Below are positions 37,849 to 47,425 of a DNA stretch of 64,000 nucleotides, piece after piece. Both the position numbers and the translations under genes were made by a program. The notes beneath the pieces are model-generated. The model was not told where the DNA came from and searched no databases. It was given only the letters and a program-made list of their open reading frames with translations. The stretch is from Ectobacillus antri. Lineage in GTDB: Bacteria; Bacillota; Bacilli; Bacillales; Bacillaceae_G. The stretch lies in NCBI RefSeq assembly GCF_003852715.1, contig NZ_RIAV01000005.1, forward strand, positions 1 through 64,000. The letters run 5' to 3'. The stretch's first letter is position 1; each line of letters begins with the position of its first letter.

Positions 37849-38350
37849 GCTCCTTTTCCTCCTTGCCCTTTGCTAGAATGATTGAGCCAACAAGTGCCAC
37901 CAACAGCAGCACTGAAGTGATTTCAAATGGAATAATATACTTTGTATATAATAAAACACCCATTTGCTTCGTATTCTCTTCATGAAGCGGCACCTCTGTC
38001 GCCCCGCTAAAATCCACATGATTTACGGCATAATACATCACCGCACCAAAGGCAAGTATGCCCATCAGGACAAGGAATGAACGCCATCCACCATTCCCTG
38101 CGCTTTCTGCATCATGCTTGGTCAGCATAATGCCAAAAATCATCACAATCGTCACCGCACCGGAGTAAATTAAGATTTGTACAACACCGACGAATTCAGC
38201 CGATAACATAAAATACAAGCCGGCGATGCTAAGAAATGTAAAGACGAGCGCCAACATCATATGCATCACCTTTGTTAGATGTAGCATCAGCACACCGCCA
38301 GCAATCGCGATAACGGACAGTGCTAAAAAAGCTAAAAATCCGCCGCTCAT
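37841..38350 (-). CDS. nuoJ: NADH-quinone oxidoreductase subunit J
   Basis: A 169-residue protein with five membrane segments, including the pi-bulge-bearing helix region [20 protein letters not shown] typical of NuoJ. The ATG overlaps the nuoI stop by four bases. The acidic-basic tail KGKEEKEHE is ordinary for the family. Confidence 0.94.
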   Translation of the reverse strand: MSGGFLAFLALSVIAIAGGVLMLHLTKVMHMMLALVFTFLSIAGLYFMLSAEFVGVVQILIYSGAVTIVMIFGIMLTKHDAESAGNGGWRSFLVLMGILAFGAVMYYAVNHVDFSGATEVPLHEENTKQMGVLLYTKYIIPFEITSVLLLVALVGSIILAKGKEEKEHE

Positions 38351-38766
38351 GCTTTGTTCTCCCTTCTAATGTTCGTATCGTTTTCATCAAGCCATTCCAA
38401 ATTTTTAAACAAATCATCCCGCGAATATTCCGCGAGCTCAAAGTTATTTGTCATCACAATTGCTTCTGTCGGGCAAACCTCAGTACAAAGGTCACATAAA
38501 ATACAAATCTCAAAGTTAATATCGTACGTCTCAATGATTTTGCCTTTTTTCGTGGGATCAGGGTGCTTTTTACCCGTTAGCTGAATGCAATCGGTCGGAC
38601 AAATTTGCGCGCATTGGTTGCACACAATGCACTTTTCCGGGTAAAACTTTTGAATACCGCGGAATCTGTCCGGAAGCGGTATAGATTGATTGGGATAATC
38701 ATATGTTACCTTTTCCTTTGATAAGTTTTGTAGCGTGTATTTAAGGCCCTTCAGCAGTCCTAACAT
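38347..38766 (-). CDS. nuoI: NADH-quinone oxidoreductase subunit I (2 x [4Fe-4S])
   Basis: A 139-residue ferredoxin-like subunit with two CxxCxxCxxxCP motifs, CIVCNQCAQICP and CILCDLCTEVCP, which bind clusters N6a and N6b. It passes electrons toward NuoB. GGGGGATGG stands before the ATG. With NuoB it represents all the iron-sulfur subunits present, as nuoE, nuoF and nuoG are absent. Confidence 0.95.
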   Translation of the reverse strand: MLGLLKGLKYTLQNLSKEKVTYDYPNQSIPLPDRFRGIQKFYPEKCIVCNQCAQICPTDCIQLTGKKHPDPTKKGKIIETYDINFEICILCDLCTEVCPTEAIVMTNNFELAEYSRDDLFKNLEWLDENDTNIRRENKA

Positions 38767-38778
38767 GCTCCATCCCCC

Positions 38779-39780
38779 TTAGAAGAACAGCTCTTTCAAT
38801 AAAGCTGTTACAAAGATGTTTGCCAGCGCCACCGGCAGCAGCACCTTCCACCCGAACTCCATCAAATGATCGGCACGCAAGCGCGGGAACGTGACGCGGA
38901 ACCAAATCAATATAAACATAACAACCGCAAACTTAAGCGCGAACCAAACAGCTCCCGGAATGAAGGCCAGAAACGGTACCGGCAGCCATCCCCCTAAAAA
39001 CAGGACTGTAATCAGCGAGGTCATCGCAAAAAAGTACACATATTCTGCCAGCATAAAAAACGCCCAGCGAAACCCGGAGTATTCCGTATGGTAACCGGAT
39101 ACGAGCTCTGATTCCGCCTCCGGTAAATCAAACGGCGTCCGATTCAGCTCCGCAACAGCCGCAATGAAAAAGACCAAAAACGCAACAGGCTGCAAAAAGA
39201 TATACCAAACGCGCTCCTGTGCATAGACGATATCAAGAAGGTTCATGCTTCCTGTCAGCAATACAATACCAATCACGCTCATAACGAGCGGAATTTCATA
39301 GGAAATCATCTGTGCAGCGGCGCGCATACCGCCAAGCAACGAGTACTTATTGTTAGAAGCCCATGCCCCCGTTACGATGCCCACCGTTGTAATCCCAGAC
39401 ACCGCGATATAATACAGAAGCCCGACACCGATATCGGCAAAGCGAAATGCATCTGTAAAAGGAATGACAGCCAAGACAAGGAATGCCGGCGCAAAAGCGA
39501 TAACCGGACCTAAAATAAACAGCGGTTTATCGGCAGCCTTCGGAATCGTATCTTCTTTAATTAATAGTTTTAATACATCCGCCACCGTCTGTAATAAACC
39601 GAAGCGGCCCCCGACCTGGTTTGGTCCAATACGACCTTGCATAAAGCCCATAACCTTACGCTCTGCTAGAATGCCGTACGTAACAAAGCCAAGTACCATC
39701 AACAAAAGCATTGTCGCTAGGCCAAAAAAGATGAAAAAGGTCGTCCAATCTGGACTCGTCTCTAAGAGCTGCTGCACCAT
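38779..39780 (-). CDS. nuoH: NADH-quinone oxidoreductase subunit H
   Basis: A 333-residue subunit with eight membrane segments that links the Q-binding module to the proton pumps. KVMGFMQGRIGPNQVGG, the LNRTPFDLPEAESELVSGYH loop with its quinone-site acids, and WFRVTFPRLRADHLMEFGWK are all intact. Its ATG overlaps the nuoD stop by one base. Confidence 0.95.
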   Translation of the reverse strand: MVQQLLETSPDWTTFFIFFGLATMLLLMVLGFVTYGILAERKVMGFMQGRIGPNQVGGRFGLLQTVADVLKLLIKEDTIPKAADKPLFILGPVIAFAPAFLVLAVIPFTDAFRFADIGVGLLYYIAVSGITTVGIVTGAWASNNKYSLLGGMRAAAQMISYEIPLVMSVIGIVLLTGSMNLLDIVYAQERVWYIFLQPVAFLVFFIAAVAELNRTPFDLPEAESELVSGYHTEYSGFRWAFFMLAEYVYFFAMTSLITVLFLGGWLPVPFLAFIPGAVWFALKFAVVMFILIWFRVTFPRLRADHLMEFGWKVLLPVALANIFVTALLKELFF

Positions 39781-40880
39781 TAGCCATCTACCTCCCCGAG
39801 CACAATATCGACGCCGCCTAAAATCGTAATGAGGTTCGCAATGTTTTCTCCTTTTAGGAGCTTGGGAAGAATCTGGAGATTGTAAAAGGACGGACGCCGG
39901 AACTTGATGCGATACGGCTCCTTTTTTCCATCGCTTGCAATATAACAGCCAATCTCGCCGCGCGGTGATTCAATGCGGACGAAGGCCTCCCCTTTTGGTG
40001 CTTTGATAATCTTCGGTACCTTAGCTAAAAACGGGCCATCCCCAGGGAATTGCGAGACTGCTTGCTCAATAATCTTCAGCGATTCCTCAATTTCTTGCAT
40101 ACGGCACATGTACCGATCCCAGGCATCCCCCGTCTCCCCGACCGGCACATCGAACGTGAAGCGGTCGTAAATCGAATACGGCTCATCCTTGCGTAAATCC
40201 CACTTTACACCCGTGCAGCGGAGGTTAGCGCCGCTTAGTGAATAGTCTAAGGCATCCTCAGCACTGTAAATACCCACACCCTTGATACGACTTAAAAAAA
40301 TTTCATTTCCAGATACAAGTTCATGATATCCAGCGAGCTGCTCCCGCATATAAGGAACAAAAGCAGCCACCTTTTCAATCCAGCCATCTGGTGCATCCCA
40401 CTTTACGCCGCCAATGCGCATATAGTTGAAGGTAAGGCGTGCGCCGCAAAGTTCGTTTAGTAGATTAATAATCATCTCGCGCTCGCGAAATGCATATAAA
40501 AATGGACTAACAGCTCCGATATCCAGCAAATTCGTCCCCCACCACACAAGGTGACTCGCCACACGTCCAAGCTCCATCGCAAGCACCCGTAAATATTCAG
40601 CACGTTCTGGTATTTCAAGACCCATCATCGTCTCGACCGCGTGGCAAACCACATAGTTGTTCGTCATCGCCGACAAATAATCCATTCGGTCTGTATACGG
40701 AATGATTTGCGTATACTGCAAGTCCTCCGCAAGCTTCTCTGTCCCTCGGTGCAAGTAACCGATAACTGGTGTTGCTTCTTTAATGATTTCACCATCAATC
40801 TTAAGTACAAGCCGAAATACCCCGTGTGTGCTCGGATGCTGTGGTCCAACATTTAGTAGCATTTCTTCCGTACGAATCAT
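39780..40880 (-). CDS. nuoD: NADH-quinone oxidoreductase subunit D (49-kDa)
   Basis: A 366-residue peripheral subunit related to [NiFe]-hydrogenase large subunits. MLLNVGPQHPSTHGVFRLVL begins the quinone site, and GYLHRGTEKLAED and DYLSAMTNNYVVCHAVE follow. It forms the quinone chamber with NuoB. It begins three bases after the nuoC stop, with GAGGTG as ribosome site. Confidence 0.95.
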   Translation of the reverse strand: MIRTEEMLLNVGPQHPSTHGVFRLVLKIDGEIIKEATPVIGYLHRGTEKLAEDLQYTQIIPYTDRMDYLSAMTNNYVVCHAVETMMGLEIPERAEYLRVLAMELGRVASHLVWWGTNLLDIGAVSPFLYAFREREMIINLLNELCGARLTFNYMRIGGVKWDAPDGWIEKVAAFVPYMREQLAGYHELVSGNEIFLSRIKGVGIYSAEDALDYSLSGANLRCTGVKWDLRKDEPYSIYDRFTFDVPVGETGDAWDRYMCRMQEIEESLKIIEQAVSQFPGDGPFLAKVPKIIKAPKGEAFVRIESPRGEIGCYIASDGKKEPYRIKFRRPSFYNLQILPKLLKGENIANLITILGGVDIVLGEVDG

Positions 40881-40882
40881 AG

Positions 40883-41998
40883 TTACACCTCCCCGTCAAA
40901 AGGCTCGTAGTCTTTGCGAAGTGGATATCCTATCCAATCATCTGGCAATAGAATGCGCTTCAAGTTGGGATGTCCTTCAAATACGATGCCAAGCAAATCA
41001 TATGCCTCACGTTCCGGCCAATCCGCTCCCTTCCAAAGCGGAGCCACCGAAGACAACACCGGCTTCTCACGATCGACCTTGACCTTTACCGCCACCGGTT
41101 GCCGGTTACGATACGAGTATAAATGCACATATACCTCCATATGCGTCACAAAATCCGTACCGTGCAGCTCTGACATATAGTCAAACGCCATCTGCTCATT
41201 CTTGCGCAAAAACTCCATTACTTCATAATATGCATCCCGCTTCACAACAAGCGTCGGCACGTCTTTTGACAGTCTATTAATATAGGAGTCTTCTAAAGCA
41301 TCTGCACCTACATGCGCTGTAAGAACGGAAACATATCGTTCTAATAGAGGCTGGTTCACAGATGGTGTGATTTCTGCCGTTTCTTCTGCAGCCGAAGCCT
41401 TCGCTTTGGCTGCTGCGACAGCTTTTGCTTTGGCTGCGGCGATTGCTTTCGTTTTCTCGTCCTCTGGACCTGCTTCCCCTTTCGACGCTAACTTCGCCTT
41501 GGCCGCGGCGACTGCTTTTGCCTTCGCTAAAGCAATTGCCTTTTGCTTTTCGTCCTCAGAAGAACCTTGTGGTTCCGTAGCATCCGTCTGAACCGCTTCC
41601 TTTTGTTTCATACGCGCAAGCGCAGCAGCCTTTGCCTTTGCTGCTGCCTCTTTTTTCGCTCGTATCAGCTCGTCCTCTGTCGATTCCTTCCTCTCTTCTC
41701 CAGGTTTTGACAGCGCTTTCTCTTTTTCTTGCATTTCTGCCGCTTCTTTCGCTTTTCTCTCTTCTCGTTTTCTCAGTGCTTCTTCCTTTGCCTTGGCTGC
41801 TGCCTCTTTTTTCGCTCTTACCAGCTCATCCTCTGTCGATTCCTTACTCTCTTCTTCAGGTTTTGACAGCGCTTTCTCTTTTTCTTGCATTTCTGCCGCT
41901 TCTTTCACTTTTCTCTCTTCTCGTTTTCTCAGTGCTTCTTCCTTTGCCTTGGCTGCTGCCTCTTTTTTTAGCTCCTCCAAGCTTTTTCCTTCGCTCAC
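40883..41998 (-). CDS. nuoC: NADH-quinone oxidoreductase subunit C with long Ala/Lys/Glu repeat N-terminus
   Basis: A 371-residue protein whose C-terminal 160 residues form the usual 30-kDa NuoC domain ([38 protein letters not shown]). The first 210 residues are a charged helical extension. It holds two nearly identical copies of a 46-residue block ([20 protein letters not shown] through KALSKPxEE) and then shorter AxAKAKAxAAAKAK blocks. Comparable extensions occur in B. cereus-type NuoC. The start overlaps the nuoB stop by four bases. The extension is likely a long coiled or single alpha helix on the peripheral arm. Confidence 0.93.
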   Translation of the reverse strand: MSEGKSLEELKKEAAAKAKEEALRKREERKVKEAAEMQEKEKALSKPEEESKESTEDELVRAKKEAAAKAKEEALRKREERKAKEAAEMQEKEKALSKPGEERKESTEDELIRAKKEAAAKAKAAALARMKQKEAVQTDATEPQGSSEDEKQKAIALAKAKAVAAAKAKLASKGEAGPEDEKTKAIAAAKAKAVAAAKAKASAAEETAEITPSVNQPLLERYVSVLTAHVGADALEDSYINRLSKDVPTLVVKRDAYYEVMEFLRKNEQMAFDYMSELHGTDFVTHMEVYVHLYSYRNRQPVAVKVKVDREKPVLSSVAPLWKGADWPEREAYDLLGIVFEGHPNLKRILLPDDWIGYPLRKDYEPFDGEV

Positions 41999-42513
41999 CG
42001 GTTGGTCACCTGCTTTCCGGTTTTGGCTTCATAGCGAATTTTTTCCTTTAATTTATTGATTCCGTAAATTAAAGCAGCTGGATTGGGCGGACATCCAGGA
42101 ATATACACATCGACAGGTACAATTTGATCGACTCCTTTCACAACTGCATATGACTTTATGTAAGGTCCACCAGCAGTCGCACACGACCCCATAGCAATTA
42201 CCCATTTGGGTTCTGGCATTTGATCATATAATCGTCTTACAATAGGCGCCATCTTTTTCGTTACTGTTCCTGACACAATCATCACATCAGACTGGCGCGG
42301 CGATGTACGAAAGAAGGAGCCGAATCGATCTAAATCGTAATGGGAAGAACCTACCCCCATCATTTCAATGGCACAGCATGCGAGACCAAATGTCATTGGC
42401 CAAAGCGAGTTGCTTCGCGCCCATCCTTTTAACTGCTCGAGCGTTGTAAAGAAAATGTTGCGCTCCAATTCAGCCCGCTCATCAGGGTGCATTTGCTCAA
42501 AATTTATAACCAT
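41995..42513 (-). CDS. nuoB: NADH-quinone oxidoreductase subunit B (cluster N2)
   Basis: A 172-residue subunit holding the terminal cluster N2 next to the quinone site. The ligands are in [28 protein letters not shown] and [18 protein letters not shown] at 42513 gives the length and start ([19 protein letters not shown]) of Bacillus NuoB; the frame upstream is overlap with nuoA. It overlaps nuoA by ten bases. Confidence 0.95.
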   Translation of the reverse strand: MVINFEQMHPDERAELERNIFFTTLEQLKGWARSNSLWPMTFGLACCAIEMMGVGSSHYDLDRFGSFFRTSPRQSDVMIVSGTVTKKMAPIVRRLYDQMPEPKWVIAMGSCATAGGPYIKSYAVVKGVDQIVPVDVYIPGCPPNPAALIYGINKLKEKIRYEAKTGKQVTNR

Positions 42514-42872
42514 TTCAACACCTTCTTTTTCCAAGCATATAAAAGCCCAATTAATAACATAACGACAAAAATCAGCATTTCGACGAGAGCAAATAAGCCA
42601 AGTTCCTCGTAAGCTACCGCCCATGGATATAAAAATACAGTCTCTACATCAAAAATAACAAACAATAACGCAAATACGTAATAGCGTGCATGAAAGCGAA
42701 TATTAGCCTCATGAAAAGGCTCTATGCCACTTTCATAGGTCGTCTGCTTGGCAATGCTCGGTCGATTTGGTCGTAGCAATTTGCCTGCTGTTAGTGCTAC
42801 AACCGGCAATAAAATACCAAGTAGCAAAAATACAATTACAATTGCATAGCTGTTTTGATACACATTGAACAT
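42504..42872 (-). CDS. nuoA: NADH-quinone oxidoreductase subunit A
   Basis: A 122-residue protein with three membrane segments and the conserved [20 protein letters not shown] loop and [16 protein letters not shown] segment. It starts the operon of eleven genes, nuoA-B-C-D-H-I-J-K-L-M-N. A GGGGGG site precedes the ATG. Confidence 0.95.
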   Translation of the reverse strand: MFNVYQNSYAIVIVFLLLGILLPVVALTAGKLLRPNRPSIAKQTTYESGIEPFHEANIRFHARYYVFALLFVIFDVETVFLYPWAVAYEELGLFALVEMLIFVVMLLIGLLYAWKKKVLKWL

Positions 42873-42967
42873 GAAATTCCCCCCGTGCTATCATTGTTCC
42901 ATACAATCATATGAGCCTACTTTATTTTTTATCATTTTTTCATTATTCAAAAAGTAGGTTTACAGAA

Positions 42968-42973
42968 ATTATA
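42968..42973 (-). promoter_or_regulatory. Candidate -10 box upstream of nuoA
   Basis: On the minus strand GGTATAATTT gives a consensus TATAAT about 95 bases before nuoA, without a convincing -35. Between it and the gene an 8-bp inverted repeat (CCTACTTT/AAAGTAGG, 42916-42958) could fold in the leader. Confidence 0.3.
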
Positions 42974-43117
42974 CCAAATTTTTCATAACTATGGTGTTAT
43001 ATTGAGTTTATAATTCAGAATTTTTAAAAATATTATATTCCACTAGAAAATCCCATGTAGGTAGTATATGCTGAATACGAAATATATACTTGTAGCTCTT
43101 ATTATTGAGGTGTTCTA

Positions 43118-45799
43118 ATGACTATACAGCAAAATAAACGCTTATTTTTGCTTACTATGTTTTCCGTTATATACCTTGTCTTACACTATATATGGTTGTT
43201 TTTATTTAGAAATGATACATTCATGCAAAATATTAGTGCCAATATCTCTTGCCTAATTGGTGATGCTATTGCTGTATATTTTTTATTTTACGTCTTTCGA
43301 AAACAACCTAAAGAAAGCAGGTCGTTCTGGTTTCTTCTATTGCTTGGCTGTGTAGGATTTTCGCTGGGTGATATATTATGGTTTTTCGAAGATACTTTTG
43401 GTTATTCTTTATTCACCAATGTGCAAGCTTCTAATATCTTATTTTTGCTGCTTCCAGCATATTATTTAATCGCCTTCTCTTATAAGATTACGTACACATA
43501 TTCGCTGCTGCAAAAGCTCTTTATCTTTTGTGACATTAGCACGACTTTCATTGCTGCAGTAACGCTAGAGTATTATTTTGTTATCCAGCATATTTGGGAC
43601 AACTCTAGTTTTTCATCTTTGACAAAACTAGTAGAACTCTTCTATCCGTTCACAAATACATTACTTCTGCTCATATGTATTAGCTTATATTTTCAACCGC
43701 TCGCTTTTTCTTCCAAGCGAGTGTTATATTTGCTTCTCTCTTCAATCTTTTTATATGTTGCAGTTGATTCGACTTATAGCATCTTATATTTTACCCATGC
43801 AAAGTTCTCTATTGATTTGGTGAATCCTCTGTACCAAATCTCTATGATTATCACAGCTGCTGCAGGTATTTTGGATACTGGAGAAGCAGGATATTTAGGA
43901 GAGAAAGCCGGGGAGGTACAATCGTGGTTATCCTATCTCGCTTTGGTGTTTCTAGGCGGGTTTGTTATCTTGACACAGACCCATTCTTATCCTGTTATGG
44001 TAGCAGTTTGTGTGACCTTTTGTTTAGTGTTATTTCGTCAAAACTTGGTACGAATGCAAAATAAACGTCTACTGACACAGCTGCAGCAAATGAATGGAGA
44101 ACTCGGCACTAGAATTGAAGAACACACCCAAGATTTGTTATTGCAGCAGGCAGCACTTTTGCAAAGTGAACAAAAGTTCAAATCTTTATTCGAATTCCAC
44201 CCAGATCCGATCTTTACCATTAATTTGCAAGGACGGTTTCAACAGGTAAACAGGGCGGGTACTGTCTTGCTTGGCTATAAAGTATCTGAAATTCTTGGGC
44301 ACAGTTATAAGGAATTCATTTATCAAAAAGATGTACGACGTCTCTTGGTATCCTATCGATATGTTCTACAGGGACAAGCCACTTCCTTCGAAGTACGTGG
44401 CCTTCATAAAAACGGTAAGGTTTATGATTTAGCTTTGACTGCCGTTCCTATTGTAGATGATAAAAAAGTTCTTGGTATTTATGTAATGGTAAAAGATATT
44501 ACGGAAAGCAAGCAACAGCAACAGCAAATTCAGTTTCTCGCCTTTCATGATACCTTAACCGGCCTTTCTAATCGCAGTACATTTCATAAAGACTTACAAG
44601 CCATGATTCATGAGGCAAAAGAATCCCAAACAACGTTTTCGGTACTTTTTATTGATTTAGATGGCTTTAAAGTTATTAATGATACACTAGGACACTCCAT
44701 TGGAGACTTGGTACTCGTGGAAACAGCAAAACGGTTAAAGCGTTGTCTCCCTCCTTGTGCAAAGCTAGCGCGCTTAGGTGGAGATGAATTTACCATTTTA
44801 ATGCGCAATGCTGACGAAAGCATCTCTGGTATTTTAAAAGAATTGCAGGAGCCTTTCCTAATTGAAGGACATACATTGTATGTGACGCCGAGCATCGGCA
44901 TTGCCGTATATCCATATGCAGGGGAAGATGCGGAATCCTTATTAAAGCATGCCGATTTGGCTATGTATCACAGCAAGAACAACGGAAAAAATAACTATTC
45001 CGTTTACAATGACGAAATGAGCAGCAAAATGAGAAGACGGTTACGACTAGAAAAGGATTTGTATCAAGCACTGCAACATAACGAATTATTTCTTGTGTAT
45101 CAGCCCCAAATGGATACGAATCGACACACCGTTATCGGTATGGAAGCTTTGGTGCGCTGGCGGCATCCGGTTCTGGGACTCATTCCACCTGACGAGTTTA
45201 TTCCCATTGCCGAGGACACAAACCTAATTGTCACAATAGGAGAATGGATTTTGCAGGAAGCATGTAGCCAAATGACAAGGTGGTCTGAAATGGGGTATGT
45301 GCTGAAAGTAGGTGTAAATCTTTCAACAAAGCAATTTAATCATGACAATTTCTTAGAAATGGTTACATCAGTCCTATCCAAAACGGGTCTGCGGCCAGAC
45401 CTTCTTGATTTGGAACTAACGGAGAGAATCGCGATGGCTAATGAAGAAGAAACTCTCAACAAACTAAAAAACCTGAAAGAGCTTGGTATTCATATTTCAA
45501 TCGATGATTTTGGAACTGGCTATTCATCACTCGCCTATCTACCGCTTTACCCGCTGGACCGTTTAAAAATTGCAAAGGAATTTATTCATATGGCTGATCA
45601 TAGCGAAGAAGGTAAGGCTATCATCACTGCCATTCTCTCACTTGCGAGTACACTGGGGATTTGTGTGATTGCTGAAGGTGTGGAAACATACGAGCAAATA
45701 GTATTTTTACAAGAACACAACTGCTATCAAGTGCAGGGCTACTATTTTAGTCGACCTCTTTCAGCACAAGATGCAACTGCTTTTCTTGGTACTGTTTGA
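43118..45799 (+). CDS. Membrane PAS-GGDEF-EAL cyclic-di-GMP enzyme
   Basis: An 893-residue protein. About ten membrane segments (10-310) form the sensor, followed by a short coiled coil, a PAS domain (about 350-470), a GGDEF domain with intact GGDEF (554-558) and an EAL domain with EALVRW (676-681), ELTERI and DDFGTGYSSL. Both catalytic motifs are intact, so it could make and degrade c-di-GMP. The RxxD inhibition site upstream of GGDEF is absent. GAGGTG precedes the ATG. It stands alone on the plus strand, divergent from nuo and facing rocE. Which activity dominates cannot be told from sequence. Confidence 0.92.
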   Translation: MTIQQNKRLFLLTMFSVIYLVLHYIWLFLFRNDTFMQNISANISCLIGDAIAVYFLFYVFRKQPKESRSFWFLLLLGCVGFSLGDILWFFEDTFGYSLFTNVQASNILFLLLPAYYLIAFSYKITYTYSLLQKLFIFCDISTTFIAAVTLEYYFVIQHIWDNSSFSSLTKLVELFYPFTNTLLLLICISLYFQPLAFSSKRVLYLLLSSIFLYVAVDSTYSILYFTHAKFSIDLVNPLYQISMIITAAAGILDTGEAGYLGEKAGEVQSWLSYLALVFLGGFVILTQTHSYPVMVAVCVTFCLVLFRQNLVRMQNKRLLTQLQQMNGELGTRIEEHTQDLLLQQAALLQSEQKFKSLFEFHPDPIFTINLQGRFQQVNRAGTVLLGYKVSEILGHSYKEFIYQKDVRRLLVSYRYVLQGQATSFEVRGLHKNGKVYDLALTAVPIVDDKKVLGIYVMVKDITESKQQQQQIQFLAFHDTLTGLSNRSTFHKDLQAMIHEAKESQTTFSVLFIDLDGFKVINDTLGHSIGDLVLVETAKRLKRCLPPCAKLARLGGDEFTILMRNADESISGILKELQEPFLIEGHTLYVTPSIGIAVYPYAGEDAESLLKHADLAMYHSKNNGKNNYSVYNDEMSSKMRRRLRLEKDLYQALQHNELFLVYQPQMDTNRHTVIGMEALVRWRHPVLGLIPPDEFIPIAEDTNLIVTIGEWILQEACSQMTRWSEMGYVLKVGVNLSTKQFNHDNFLEMVTSVLSKTGLRPDLLDLELTERIAMANEEETLNKLKNLKELGIHISIDDFGTGYSSLAYLPLYPLDRLKIAKEFIHMADHSEEGKAIITAILSLASTLGICVIAEGVETYEQIVFLQEHNCYQVQGYYFSRPLSAQDATAFLGTV

Positions 45800-45872
45800 T
45801 GTATCGCTGCCAAATAAATTTGCAAAGTTACCAGATTTCTCTTAAAAGTTGCCAAATCCGCGGTCGCAACGA

Positions 45873-45902
45873 AGAAAGGCACGGAATATCCGTGCCTTTT
45901 TC
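45873..45902. terminator. Bidirectional Rho-independent terminator
   Basis: AAAGGCACGG pairs with CCGTGCCTTT around AATAT, with T-runs reading out on the plus strand and a weaker one on the minus strand. It separates the converging GGDEF-EAL gene and rocE. Confidence 0.85.
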
Positions 45903-45905
45903 GCG

Positions 45906-47306
45906 TTATGCACCTTTTTTTACAGATACATTTTCTTTCATTTTATGCTTTGCGACAAAACGGTAGTACAGTGCGCATACAATCAAGAAAGGAATACCGC
46001 AATATAGCGCCATACGTTGATCTGGGATAAATGCAAGACTTACCATTACAATTGTGTTCATGGATAAAGCTAATAAAGGAACGAACGGATATAATGGCGT
46101 TCTGAATTTCAAATCGTTTACGTTGCCTCCGTTCTTTACAAACGCCCTTCTTGCAAGTAGGTTGGAAAGCGCGATAGAAGCCCAAACGAACACAGCACCG
46201 AAGCCGGCAATGGATAGAAGCCATAAATATACGGTATCTTCAGCGAAAACACCGCAAAGCAGTGACAAACAGCCAATCGCCATACTAGCAATCAATGAAT
46301 TGATCGGAACGCCTTTTTTAGAAAGCTTGCTGAAGGTTGGGCTCACCATACCTTGCGAAGACATAGACCAAAGTACACGAGATGTGGCGTATAATCCGGA
46401 ATTGGCAACCGATAATACCGCTGTGATAATAACGAAGTTCATAATATCAGCTGCATATGGGATACCAATGCTGTCAAAGACAACAACGAATGGACTTTCT
46501 ACCAAGCCCGCTTTTTCCCACGGAAATAATCCTGCCAATACGAACACAGAAAGAATGAAAAAGATAAGGATGCGCCATGCTGTGTTATTGATTGCTCTTG
46601 GAATTGTTTTTTCAGGATTATCACTTTCCCCCGCTGCAATACCGACCAGCTCTGTTCCTTGAAAGGAGAAGTTCACCCCAATCATTGTTACTAAAATAGC
46701 CAGCACACCGTTCGGAAACAAGCCCCCGTGATCTGTAAAATTACTGAAAAACGGCGCCGGTTCATTTTTCATATCTAAGAACCCGAACATAGCAGCACCA
46801 CCTAGGATGATAAACGCTAGCACAGCGATAATTTTAATGCTGGAAAACCAAAATTCCACTTCCGCAAAGCTTTTTGTAGACAATGCATTAATTGCAAACA
46901 ACATAACTGCGAATAGTACACACCAAATCCATGAAGGAACATCTGGAAACCAGCGCTTCATTAAAATACTGACTGTAATCAGTTCAAGACCAACTGTCAC
47001 TGACCAATTTAGCCACGACATCCATCCTACAACATACCCCGCTCCCGGTGAAATATGTTGCGTAGCATACGTTTGATAGGAACCCGCATGCGGATTCGCA
47101 ACAGCCAATTCCCCTAGACAAAGCATCGTTAAATACATAACAACTCCGCCAATCAAATAAGCGAGAAGGGCGCCGCCCGGTCCTGCTTGATTGATTGTAT
47201 AACCTGAACTCAGAAATAAACCGGTACCGATGACGCCTCCTAAGGCAATCATAAAAATATGACGGCTTTTTAGTTCACGCTTTAACCCGTTATCTTGCTG
47301 TAACAT
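45906..47306 (-). CDS. rocE: Amino acid permease, RocE-like
   Basis: A 466-residue APC-family transporter with 12 membrane segments. It starts LKSRHIFMIALGGVIGTGLF, the amino acid permease signature, and closely resembles B. subtilis RocE, the arginine/ornithine permease. The ATG at 47306 has AAAGGGGGATTTTC before it. Its position directly downstream of rocD, with rocR divergent, supports the RocE assignment; other basic or neutral amino acid permeases are the alternative. Confidence 0.85.
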   Translation of the reverse strand: MLQQDNGLKRELKSRHIFMIALGGVIGTGLFLSSGYTINQAGPGGALLAYLIGGVVMYLTMLCLGELAVANPHAGSYQTYATQHISPGAGYVVGWMSWLNWSVTVGLELITVSILMKRWFPDVPSWIWCVLFAVMLFAINALSTKSFAEVEFWFSSIKIIAVLAFIILGGAAMFGFLDMKNEPAPFFSNFTDHGGLFPNGVLAILVTMIGVNFSFQGTELVGIAAGESDNPEKTIPRAINNTAWRILIFFILSVFVLAGLFPWEKAGLVESPFVVVFDSIGIPYAADIMNFVIITAVLSVANSGLYATSRVLWSMSSQGMVSPTFSKLSKKGVPINSLIASMAIGCLSLLCGVFAEDTVYLWLLSIAGFGAVFVWASIALSNLLARRAFVKNGGNVNDLKFRTPLYPFVPLLALSMNTIVMVSLAFIPDQRMALYCGIPFLIVCALYYRFVAKHKMKENVSVKKGA

Positions 47307-47387
47307 GAAAATCCCCCTTTGCTGCATCCCTTAGTAAATGTAAACGTTTACTATTTTATTTTCCAAAATTCTGATATTTATAAATAA

Positions 47388-47425
47388 AAGGAAAGCTGCG
47401 CGGTTGCCCCCGCAGCCTTTCACTT
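47388..47425 (-). terminator. Probable terminator or attenuating hairpin between rocD and rocE
   Basis: On the minus strand GCTGCG pairs with CGCAGC, extended by GAAA/TTTC with a bulge, then CCTTTTATT. It lies immediately after the rocD stop. It may reduce read-through into rocE. Confidence 0.5.

Noticed and set aside
41632-42059. Plus-strand frames opposite the start of nuoC
   Set aside because: They are the antisense of the Ala/Lys/Glu repeats, giving Ser/Leu/Phe-rich nonsense.
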